Shown here: one piece after another, positions 34,038-41,651 of the stretch
How positions within the stretch are numbered: the stretch's first letter is position 1
Layout of the letters: each line of letters starts with the position of its first letter
Source: DYFT01 sp041695085
GTDB lineage: Bacteria > Bacteroidota > Ignavibacteria > UBA10030
NCBI GenBank assembly: GCA_041695085.1
Contig: JBGFRO010000017.1
Span: 1-64,000 of the forward strand
Direction of reading: 5' to 3'
DNA: 64,000 nt
Notes under the pieces: model-generated
What the model was told of the DNA's origin: nothing
The model's input: only the letters and a program-made list of their open reading frames with translations
Databases searched by the model: none
Position numbers and translations under genes: made by a program

Positions 34038-36242
34038 TTACTCTATTGCCCCTTCGATGGTCAAGAAGTAGGTACGGACCGGTGCAAGGTTGCCGATCAA
34101 TTCAACGTAATGATAGTTGAAAAGATTGTTAACGTTGAACCCGATCCGAAAGGGAAGTGAACTGATGGCGGTCGTGTAGAGACATCTCACATCAACCACC
34201 TTGATCGCAACACGTTGTTCGCCTTGTGGTATCGGTGCAAAGCGAACGAGATTTTCGTCGATGCGGTCGATTCGTGACACATACCGAAAATCAACTCCTG
34301 CTTGAAAGGGTTCCGCAACAAAAGAACCAGTTGCATACAAAATATGGCGCGGCCTGAATTTGAGGAGGGCGTTCTCCGTGAGATCGCGCGGCCAGATGTA
34401 GGTATAGCCGATCTGCGTCGTGAACACACGTTTCCACCAATCGATATTCACGGCCATCTCGCCACCCTGGATGCGCGCCCTCGTCACATTGTCAAACTGA
34501 ATGTAAGGCTCGTTGTTCTCGGTGAATGCAACAGCCGGCTCGATGAGGTTGGTGAAGCTGCTGGAGAACACCGCCCCGTCCAAGACAAGATGCGCACCGA
34601 CTCGACTGTTGAATCCTACCTCCACCGACGTACTCTGTTCAACTTTGAGCTGAGCATTCGGCACAATGGGAATCTGCGAAATGTTTTTCGGACTCTCGAT
34701 GTACAACTCACTGATCGATGGATAACGAAATCCCGACCCGAACGAGGCGCGAAGTCGCGTTTCTGCAGAAAGCGTATAGACGATTCCAATTTTTGGATCG
34801 AGTTGTGTCGTCGAAGGGAGAACGGAGACTTTTTGCCAATCGAGTCTCGCTCCCACGGTCACTTTCCATCGATCGACCATCTCAAGTTCATCCTGAACGT
34901 ACAGCGCAGCACCAGCTCCGGGGTGCTTTCCAAACAAATTTGCATCGACCATGTCGTAGTTACCCGCGACACCGAAGGTAAGGATATTCTTCGGTGAGAA
35001 CTCGTACGTCCCTTGAACATCTCCCTGAAACAGATGCGATCGCGAATAGTAGTTCCTTATCTCCCTTTTATAATCCTCCCAGTCATTTCCATAGTACATA
35101 GCTTTCACAGTCAGCAGAAATTTCTCCGAGATGAATTCTTTGTAAGACAGGCCGACGTTTCCACGCAGCGACTCCACCCTTCCGTCCAGTTGACTCTCTG
35201 GCGGTCGAGTAGCGTCGCGAAGGCTTTTCCACCAGAAGAAATTACCACGAACACGCTGAAGGAGGTTCGCGGACAAAGTGATCGTTTGCGATGAGGAGAG
35301 ATCATAGCGAACCTTTCCATACAGACTCCAGCGGTGGGATGCGTCGTTTTGACGGTAGCTCTCATCCACCGAGCGATGCATGCTCACCAGATAGCCGAAA
35401 GCTCCCGTGCGGTGGCTCAGGCTGAGCGCAACTCCTGAATTGAAGCGCGCTTTTGAATCCCATTCCCACTCTCGAAAACGAGGCTTATCGTACATGCCAC
35501 TATACAATCGAAATCGTACATTCATCCCTTCTTGCATTGAGCGCGTCAAAACATTAATCACTCCGCCCAGCGCGCTTGATCCGTAGAGCGCCGAACCGGC
35601 ACCCTTCACCACCTCCAAGCGTTCCACTTCATACACCGGTATCACCTCCCAGTTGATTTCACCCGTATCGCCGGTCAAGAACGGCAGGCCGTCAAGCAAG
35701 AGGAGGACGCGACTTCCCACACCACGACTATAACCCGTCGACCCGCGAATATTGACTTGGTCTTGCAGAAGATTCACACCCGGCACGTAGCGAAGCGCGT
35801 CATCGAGAGTCACATGGTTCCGGAGCGCGATGATCTCGGCGGTCACCGTGGACACGCTCACAGGCACATCCTGGAGACTTTGTTCACGCCTGCTCGCTGT
35901 AATCACAATTTGCTCCGTTTGGATGGGAACTGCGCGAAGCTCGATCTCAACCCGTACTTCTTGACCCGGGGTGAGCGTAAGGTCTTCCACAACTTTTCGT
36001 TCATATCCGACCATCGAAACGACAAGCGCATGCCTCCCCGCGGGTACACGGGAGAGTCGAAATTCACCCCTCCGGTCGGTCGCTGCCCCTACCACGGTAC
36101 CGCGCACGATGACGTTCGCACCTACCAACGGCTGCTTGCTTTCATCATCGCGGACCACTCCCGACAGGATTGCGAAGGGGGATTGCGTCCACGCAGTAGA
36201 GGTCAACAAGAGGACCAGGATCAGATGTGCAATGGCTCTCAA
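34038..36242 (-). CDS. TonB-dependent outer-membrane receptor with N-terminal carboxypeptidase-regulatory-like domain
   Basis: High-affinity uptake receptor of 734 residues. A signal peptide is followed by a CarboxypepD_reg-like domain (about 20-105: GVVRDDESKQPLVGANVIVRG). Next come a plug domain (about 115-225: QDVPVSVSTVTAEII, GAGSALYGSSALGGVINVLTR) and a barrel ending in YFLTIEGAIE. The substrate (siderophore, cobalamin, other) cannot be read. The start overlaps the upstream lipoprotein stop (ATGA), so the two are co-translated, as in some Bacteroidota uptake pairs. Confidence 0.9.
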   Translation of the reverse strand: MRAIAHLILVLLLTSTAWTQSPFAILSGVVRDDESKQPLVGANVIVRGTVVGAATDRRGEFRLSRVPAGRHALVVSMVGYERKVVEDLTLTPGQEVRVEIELRAVPIQTEQIVITASRREQSLQDVPVSVSTVTAEIIALRNHVTLDDALRYVPGVNLLQDQVNIRGSTGYSRGVGSRVLLLLDGLPFLTGDTGEINWEVIPVYEVERLEVVKGAGSALYGSSALGGVINVLTRSMQEGMNVRFRLYSGMYDKPRFREWEWDSKARFNSGVALSLSHRTGAFGYLVSMHRSVDESYRQNDASHRWSLYGKVRYDLSSSQTITLSANLLQRVRGNFFWWKSLRDATRPPESQLDGRVESLRGNVGLSYKEFISEKFLLTVKAMYYGNDWEDYKREIRNYYSRSHLFQGDVQGTYEFSPKNILTFGVAGNYDMVDANLFGKHPGAGAALYVQDELEMVDRWKVTVGARLDWQKVSVLPSTTQLDPKIGIVYTLSAETRLRASFGSGFRYPSISELYIESPKNISQIPIVPNAQLKVEQSTSVEVGFNSRVGAHLVLDGAVFSSSFTNLIEPAVAFTENNEPYIQFDNVTRARIQGGEMAVNIDWWKRVFTTQIGYTYIWPRDLTENALLKFRPRHILYATGSFVAEPFQAGVDFRYVSRIDRIDENLVRFAPIPQGEQRVAIKVVDVRCLYTTAISSLPFRIGFNVNNLFNYHYVELIGNLAPVRTYFLTIEGAIE

Positions 36243-36736
36243 AATGGCTGTGGTGGGAGTTTGTGAAAGTTGACGTTCATATTGATGTTGCGCACAAATT
36301 CGAAGGGACGGACGTGCACCTCGCGCGGTTGCGTGGAATGCGGTCCATTGACATAGACGCCGACGACCCGGAGCGCTCGTGGTGTAATCTCATCCTTAAA
36401 CCGCTGCAGCACTCCAACGTACCGATACGTTGCGGGCGGCACTTTGAATGCATATGCAACAGAGTCGACGTAGAATGAAATGTTTTCGGTGAACGATGGA
36501 TAAATATAAATGAAAGGCGGATTGGAGAACAGGCCTGAAAAGATTTTTGCCGAATCGAGAGGATAGATTTGAGAAGCGAAGATCCACAGGTTCACGAGAC
36601 TATCTCGCGGAGGCCATGTCCCTCGCTCGAATCGAACAACGCCTCCGAATCCGGGTTCGACGTCCGGTGGAGGAGTGAGTCCCGGCTCACATGCGAGAGC
36701 AACACAGGCGATCGCTGCTAGAACAACTCTTCTCAT
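36239..36736 (-). CDS. Putative outer-membrane lipoprotein paired with the TonB receptor
   Basis: Lipoprotein of 165 residues with signal MRRVVLAAIACVALAC and the lipid-accepting Cys at residue 16. The mature part has beta-strand character with FGGVVRFERGTWPPRDS near its start, and no family I can name with confidence. ATG at 36736 was chosen because the longer frame begins upstream of the promoter at 36747-36775. Overlap with the receptor gene suggests an accessory surface-exposed or periplasmic ligand-binding role. Confidence 0.65.
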   Translation of the reverse strand: MRRVVLAAIACVALACEPGLTPPPDVEPGFGGVVRFERGTWPPRDSLVNLWIFASQIYPLDSAKIFSGLFSNPPFIYIYPSFTENISFYVDSVAYAFKVPPATYRYVGVLQRFKDEITPRALRVVGVYVNGPHSTQPREVHVRPFEFVRNINMNVNFHKLPPQPF

Positions 36737-36746
36737 AGATGCGAAG

Positions 36747-36775
36747 AAGATAGCACGCGACCCTCTGAAATGCAA
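36747..36775 (-). promoter_or_regulatory. Promoter of the lipoprotein-TonB receptor operon
   Basis: TTGCAT (36775-36770), 17 bases, TATCTT (36752-36747) on the minus strand. The predicted start is about 4 bases before the ATG at 36736, a nearly leaderless message. Confidence 0.6.
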
Positions 36776-36874
36776 CCGCACGTCAGTTCAACGAACGATG
36801 CCGTCTTGTTGACGGCGCGTCGTTCATCGGGTGCGCTCGATCCTCTTCTTCACATTCTTCCACCGAGAATGAGG

Positions 36875-36903
36875 TTGGAAATCTTGGCTCTCTTACGTAT
36901 ATT
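36875..36903 (+). promoter_or_regulatory. Promoter of menG-mqnD-amidohydrolase
   Basis: TTGGAA (36875-36880), 17 bases, TATATT (36898-36903). The leader to the ATG at 36949 is about 40 bases. Confidence 0.7.
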
Positions 36904-36948
36904 AGCGAGCCAAAAAATCACGCAGAACCAACGTTGTATTCACCCGCT

Positions 36949-37716
36949 ATGACATCAGACATAGCAGAGCGCGGCGAAGACCATTCCGCCGCAGCACACC
37001 GTCGAACTTATGATCATACCTATGTTCGACGGGTTTTCGACAGCATCGCTCACCGCTACGATCTGCTCAATCATCTCCTTAGCTCCGGCATCGATATCGT
37101 CTGGCGCAAAAAGGCGATCCGATTGCTTCGATCTCACCATCCTCAAACAATCCTAGATGTCGCAACCGGCACGGCCGATCTGGCAATCGAGGCGGCACGA
37201 CTTCGAACGGCAACAATCGTCGGTATCGACATCGCGCCGGAAATGCTGAAGCGCGGCAAAGAAAAAATCGCTCGACGCGGCCTCTCCCACCTCATCTCCC
37301 TCGAACTCGGCACGGCAGAATCGATGCGCTTTGAGGACGAATCATTCGACGCGGTCACGGTGGCTTTTGGGGTTCGAAACTTCACGAAGTTGGATCAGGG
37401 TTTGGCAGAAATGTATCGGGTGTTGCGTCCGGGAGGTGTGGCACTTATTCTTGAGTTCTCCAAGCCCAAGAAGGCTCCCTTGAAACAGCTCTACAACTGG
37501 TATTTTCGCTCGCTACTCCCCCGCATCGGGGGATGGATCTCGAACTGTCGCGAGGCGTACGAATATCTTCCCAACACGGTCGAGGAATTTCCCGACGGCA
37601 AGGAATTCGCTTCACTCCTTCAAAATCACGGTTTCGCTCGTATTGCATTCTATCCGTTGACATTCGGTATCGCGACCATCTATCTTGGTTACAAACCGGT
37701 AAAGGAAGTACAGTAA
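36949..37716 (+). CDS. menG: Demethylmenaquinone methyltransferase (UbiE/MenG)
   Basis: SAM-dependent C-methylation of demethylmenaquinone, the last step of menaquinone synthesis. The 255 residues include the family start ..VRRVFDSIAHRYDLLNHLLSSG and the SAM site ILDVATGTADLAIEA (about residues 66-80). Later motifs are VAFGVRNF and RPGGVALILEFSKP. ATG at 36949 is preferred over TTG at 36934; neither has a clear ribosome site. It is first in the plus-strand menaquinone arm. Confidence 0.92.
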   Translation: MTSDIAERGEDHSAAAHRRTYDHTYVRRVFDSIAHRYDLLNHLLSSGIDIVWRKKAIRLLRSHHPQTILDVATGTADLAIEAARLRTATIVGIDIAPEMLKRGKEKIARRGLSHLISLELGTAESMRFEDESFDAVTVAFGVRNFTKLDQGLAEMYRVLRPGGVALILEFSKPKKAPLKQLYNWYFRSLLPRIGGWISNCREAYEYLPNTVEEFPDGKEFASLLQNHGFARIAFYPLTFGIATIYLGYKPVKEVQ

Positions 37717-37718
37717 GA

Positions 37719-38555
37719 ATGGCAGACCGCATCATCCGCGTGGGACACAGTCCGGATCCCGATGACGCGTTCATGTTTTACGGACTTTCAAGCGGCAAGG
37801 TGAAGCTCGATGGCATGATCATCGAGCATCAACTGGAGGATATTCAAACGCTCAATGAGCGCGCGTTGAGAGGCGAGCTCCACGTCACCGCCATCTCGGC
37901 CCACGCCTACGCTTATGTCGCGGACCGGTATTGGATTATGGCAACGGGGGCAAGTATGGGAGAAGGGTACGGACCGGTGATTGTCTCAAAACGCTACCGG
38001 ACGCTTGATGAACTCCGCGGCAAGACCATCGCCACGCCGGGGAAGCTCACGACTGCGACCCTGCTTTTTAAAATCTTCCTAGAAGGGATCGAGCATGTCG
38101 ATATCCCGTTCGATCAAATTATGGATCGCGTTGCAACCGGCGAATTCGACGCCGGCCTCTTGATACACGAAGGTCAGATCACGTACCAGTCTCAAGGATA
38201 TCACAAGGTCGTCGATTTTGGGGAGTTGTGGGCGCGGATGTATGATGGTCTTCCTCTTCCCCTCGGGCTCGACGTCGTACGGCGTGATGTAGGAGAAGAG
38301 ACCGCCCGTGCGCTCTCACGCGGTCTTCAGCAAAGCATCCACTACGGTTACACGCACCAGCGGGAGGCGCTCTCGTATGCGCTGCAATATGGCCGCGGCA
38401 TCAACGAATCGCTCGGTAAAAAGTTCATCAAGATGTACGTCAGCGAACTGACCGTTCATATGGGTGAGAAAGGAAAGCGCGCACTCGAGCTTCTTTACCG
38501 ACTCGGTGCGGACCGGGGGGTGATCCCTCACGTGCCCGGCATTCAACTCTATTGA
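37719..38555 (+). CDS. mqnD: 1,4-dihydroxy-6-naphthoate synthase (MqnD)
   Basis: Converts cyclic dehypoxanthine futalosine to 1,4-dihydroxy-6-naphthoate in the futalosine pathway. The 278 residues open with the family hallmark VGHSPDPDDAFMFYGL. They form a periplasmic-binding-protein-like fold with TPGKLTTATLLF and DAGLLIHEGQITY near the substrate site. ATG at 37719 lies 2 bases after the menG stop. Confidence 0.93.
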   Translation: MADRIIRVGHSPDPDDAFMFYGLSSGKVKLDGMIIEHQLEDIQTLNERALRGELHVTAISAHAYAYVADRYWIMATGASMGEGYGPVIVSKRYRTLDELRGKTIATPGKLTTATLLFKIFLEGIEHVDIPFDQIMDRVATGEFDAGLLIHEGQITYQSQGYHKVVDFGELWARMYDGLPLPLGLDVVRRDVGEETARALSRGLQQSIHYGYTHQREALSYALQYGRGINESLGKKFIKMYVSELTVHMGEKGKRALELLYRLGADRGVIPHVPGIQLY

Positions 38556-38561
38556 TCGGGA

Positions 38562-39491
38562 ATGATCGGACTCTTCAAAATATTCGACGCGCACGTCCAT
38601 TTCTACTCCAACTCCTACTTTCGCTTTCTTGTGAAGCAGAAGGTGAATCGGCTCGACATCAATACGGAGTTGAAGAACCTCGCTGCGCGCGGTCACATCG
38701 AAATTCCGGGTGAAGATCCCATCGCGCTCGCAAAACGCTGGATCGAGGTGATGGAGAAGTGGAAAATCGAACGGCTGATTCTTTTCGGAAGCATTCCCGG
38801 AGACGAAGACGCCGTGGTGAAGGCCGTCCAGGCGTTTCCCCAACGCTTCACCGGTTTTTTTACGGTCGATCCGAATTCGAACGTGTTGATGGAAAACGCG
38901 GAGAAGCGCTTGAAACAGGATAAGCTGCGCGGCATTCTCCTCTACCCTTCACTCTATCATATCAGCGTTGCCGATCCATGGCTCGATCCGCTCTACCAGC
39001 TTTGTGAAGAAACAGGAGCGGTCGTCTTTACACAGTTCGGTCGACTGACAATGAAGACGCGTGACTATGCAGGCATTCCCTTAGTGGTGGATGAGCAATA
39101 CTCCAATCCAAAAGACCTTATTCCGATTGCAAAGAAGTATCCGAAGATCCGGTTCGTCATACCTCACTTCGGCGCCGGAAAATTTGAGGAAACATTGGAA
39201 GTCGGGAAGGCTTGTCCAAACGTCTACGTGGACACTGCGGGGTCGAATTCCTGGATGGCCGAGCACGCGTCGAAGCCCGATCTTCGTCAGGTGCTACAAA
39301 AGACGTTGCAGGTGTTCGGAGCGGGGCGAATTCTCTTCGGGTCCGATTCCGGCATGTTCCCGCGGGGATATCGGTACGATATCGTCGACAATCAAACGAA
39401 GCTCGTCCAGGAAATGCGTGTTCCCATCGCCGACGGTAAGAAGATCTTCTACGAAAACGCTGCAGCGTTGGTAGACGGCACCGCATCGTAG
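38562..39491 (+). CDS. Amidohydrolase (Amidohydro_2-like) of the menaquinone locus, function unknown
   Basis: Metal-dependent hydrolase or lyase fold of 309 residues, 6 bases after mqnD in the same operon. Candidate metal ligands are His11 and His13 (DAHVH), His202 (IPHFGAG) and Asp262 (GSDSG). In PF04909-type enzymes a His usually sits at the strand end aligned with TQFG; here it is Gln158, so metal binding may be unusual. Relatives are decarboxylases, lactonases and hydrolases. The locus lacks a recognised aminofutalosine deaminase, and known ones are amidohydrolase-superfamily members of a different branch. A deaminase or accessory role here is therefore speculation from position. Confidence 0.7.
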   Translation: MIGLFKIFDAHVHFYSNSYFRFLVKQKVNRLDINTELKNLAARGHIEIPGEDPIALAKRWIEVMEKWKIERLILFGSIPGDEDAVVKAVQAFPQRFTGFFTVDPNSNVLMENAEKRLKQDKLRGILLYPSLYHISVADPWLDPLYQLCEETGAVVFTQFGRLTMKTRDYAGIPLVVDEQYSNPKDLIPIAKKYPKIRFVIPHFGAGKFEETLEVGKACPNVYVDTAGSNSWMAEHASKPDLRQVLQKTLQVFGAGRILFGSDSGMFPRGYRYDIVDNQTKLVQEMRVPIADGKKIFYENAAALVDGTAS

Positions 39492-39692
39492 TTCAGCCAC
39501 ACCTTTTCCTTCTCTTCCCTTTCATTCGAGTCGCATTCATTCCACTTCAGCAGGATTGCACCAGGCGGCGCTTCGTAACGAGCTCTGGCGGATCGAGAAG
39601 CATCATCACAACAATGAACATTGTGCACGCGAGATCGGAGCGAAAACTCCGGACGTCCTCACAAGTTTGAGCGGTGTTGTCGAACGCGCTTC
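39492..39692. other. Convergent intergenic region between the two menaquinone arms
   Basis: No gene is visible. A small hairpin CGGAG-CGAAAA-CTCCG lies near 39635-39650 but has no T-tract, so no confident terminator can be named for either arm. Confidence 0.4.
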
Positions 39693-40796
39693 CTACGCGG
39701 CGTTCTCGACGCGAGGAATTTCGTACACCTGAAGGATATCGTAGAGGGTCGTTCGTTGCGCAGCGGCGAAACCGGCTTCATGGACCAACCGAATGCATTC
39801 GTCGGTGTTGGTCCTATTAACAAAATTTGCCGCGGCATGCACATTCTCTTCGAGCAGGGTCCCGCCAAAATCATCCGCACCAAAATGGAGGGCAATCTGA
39901 CCGGTCTTCTTACCTTCAGAAAACCAAGAAGCTTGGATATGCTGGAAGTTGTCGAGGTAAATGCGCGAAAAAGCAATGATCTGGAGATATCGCGTGGGAG
40001 TCGCGTAGTGCGGAATGATTTTCTCAAGCGGAGTGTTGCCGGGCTTGAAGGACCACGGAATGAAGGCGGTAAATCCCCCCGTCTCATCTTGCAGCTCGCG
40101 AAGACGTTCGAGATGCTCCACAATATCCTCATCCGTTTCGAGATGTCCGTACATCATCGTCGCCGTCGATCGGTAGCCGATCTTGTGTGCTTCGCGCATC
40201 ACCATCAGCCAATCCGCCGACGTCCCTTTTTTGTTGCTGATTTTCCTTTTCACGCGATCCGAAAGAATTTCTGCACCGCCGCCGGGGATCGATCTTAATC
40301 CGGCATCCCATAATTGCTTCAGTACCTCGGGAACCGAAAGCCCCGACACTTCCGACATTCCGATGATTTCCGACGTCGAGAAGAAATGAGGATAGATGCG
40401 GGGAACCTCCAGCACAGTACGACGGACGAGATCCAGATAGTACTGAAACGGCAATGCAGGATTCACTCCTCCCTGTAACAGAACCGTCGTCACACCTTTT
40501 TCAGCCGACTCCTTGAACTTCTGGATCATATGATCGACGCTATATGTGTATTCCCCCTCTTCACCCGGATGGCGATAGAACGCACAGAAGATACAGTCGA
40601 TGTTGCAGATGTTGGTATAATTCGGATTCGTATCAATGACGAACGTAACGTGCGGGAGGGGATTCATTCGAAAGCGAATCTCATTTGCCGCACCGCCAAG
40701 ATCGAGTAATTCGGCATTCCTGAACAAGAAGAGCCCTTCTTCCGGGGTGATACGAATCCCGGTCCGTACCTTCTCAAATATCTGCTGCAGTGTCAT
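39693..40796 (-). CDS. mqnC: Cyclic dehypoxanthinyl futalosine synthase (MqnC)
   Basis: Radical SAM enzyme that cyclises dehypoxanthinyl futalosine. The 367 residues contain the CX3CX2C cluster motif (Cys64, Cys68, Cys71 in CNIDCIFC), followed by LLQGGVNP, SIPGGGAEILSDRVK and GHLETDEDIVEH, all typical of MqnC. It is the last gene of the minus-strand arm, with a GAGGA ribosome site overlapping the stop of the preceding TIR-like gene 7 bases away. Confidence 0.93.
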   Translation of the reverse strand: MTLQQIFEKVRTGIRITPEEGLFLFRNAELLDLGGAANEIRFRMNPLPHVTFVIDTNPNYTNICNIDCIFCAFYRHPGEEGEYTYSVDHMIQKFKESAEKGVTTVLLQGGVNPALPFQYYLDLVRRTVLEVPRIYPHFFSTSEIIGMSEVSGLSVPEVLKQLWDAGLRSIPGGGAEILSDRVKRKISNKKGTSADWLMVMREAHKIGYRSTATMMYGHLETDEDIVEHLERLRELQDETGGFTAFIPWSFKPGNTPLEKIIPHYATPTRYLQIIAFSRIYLDNFQHIQASWFSEGKKTGQIALHFGADDFGGTLLEENVHAAANFVNRTNTDECIRLVHEAGFAAAQRTTLYDILQVYEIPRVENAA

Positions 40797-40803
40797 GGGT
40801 TCC

Positions 40804-41646
40804 TCACAACGAGATCGTGTATCCTGATGCTTTCAAATCTTTTAATATGCCAAGGCTCGCTTCTTCCAGCTTGACAACGATCGGCCGAATCACAACGCCC
40901 GGGATATTCTTTGGCACCGCAACGTCGGTCATATGTAAGATGCACACGTTGTTCTTTCCCAGCTTCCCGACGAAGTGGCCCAGTTCGAACATAGCATACG
41001 TCAGGTCATCCGAATTGAAAATAAAGAATGCGTAGCTCGCGTCGGCAGCGTTTGGAATGCGCTCTAAGTCAATCATTTCACCATGATTCCGGTCGATCGC
41101 GATCTCTTCCAAGCCAATCTCATCCAGAAACTGAGCGAGCTGTTGGCGCAACGGGTCGTTTACCTCCCCAATCACGTACACTTTTTTTCGTGCAGGCGGA
41201 ACGGTAGAAGCTACTACGGGTTGCGGTGCCGGAGCGGCGGCCGTAGCGGGCTTGGGAGGCGGCTTCAAGACGCGTGCACCACCCGTTGGAGCCTGCGTCG
41301 TAACTGGCGGCGGGGACGAAGGGGCTGGTTGTGCAGTAGCCTGTTGAGCAGCAGCTAACTCAGGCGATGCCTTCAGCTTTTCGAACAACTCCTTAACATT
41401 CGTCAAAATCAACTGCGCCGAAGCCTGAAAGAAATATCCGCCGTTCGCGTCCTCAAGAATTTTGTTCTTGTATGGAAAGCCAATTGGACCCGCCTGCTCA
41501 AGAGCCTCCAGACATCCTTTGCGCCATTCAAGATATTTGTTCTGGAGGCGCGCATTGTAGCCCGAAAACTCAAATCCACCGAGGGGGACGAGTTTCGTGC
41601 CCTCGGCCACAAGCTGCTGAAGATGTTGTAGAAGATTTTCAGCCAT
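40804..41646 (-). CDS. TIR-like (PF10137-like) nucleotide-binding protein embedded in the futalosine operon
   Basis: The protein has 280 residues: an N-terminal helical domain (1-96, with WRKGCLEALEQAG), a Pro/Ala/Thr-rich linker (97-153), and a C-terminal domain (154-280). The C-terminal domain matches from memory the TIR-like family PF10137 found in CAP12/Pycsar effectors. Aligned hallmarks are KKVYVIGEVND, FLDEIGLEEI, SYAFFIFNSDD and MFELGHFVGKLGKNNVCIL. Glu195 (DLERI) aligns with the conserved catalytic Glu, and Glu221 lies in FELG. Relatives cleave the N-glycosidic bond of NAD+ or bind nucleotides. It is flanked at 5 and 7 bases by mqnE-mqnA and mqnC. No cyclase partner is present, so a defence role is unlikely. 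A nucleosidase step in the pathway is possible but untested. Confidence 0.75.
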   Translation of the reverse strand: MAENLLQHLQQLVAEGTKLVPLGGFEFSGYNARLQNKYLEWRKGCLEALEQAGPIGFPYKNKILEDANGGYFFQASAQLILTNVKELFEKLKASPELAAAQQATAQPAPSSPPPVTTQAPTGGARVLKPPPKPATAAAPAPQPVVASTVPPARKKVYVIGEVNDPLRQQLAQFLDEIGLEEIAIDRNHGEMIDLERIPNAADASYAFFIFNSDDLTYAMFELGHFVGKLGKNNVCILHMTDVAVPKNIPGVVIRPIVVKLEEASLGILKDLKASGYTISL

Positions 41647-41651
41647 GGCTG

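Noticed and set aside
40804..41646. TIR-like protein as a CBASS/Pycsar defence effector
   Set aside because: No cyclase, STING or other defence gene is near; the gene sits tightly inside a biosynthetic operon.
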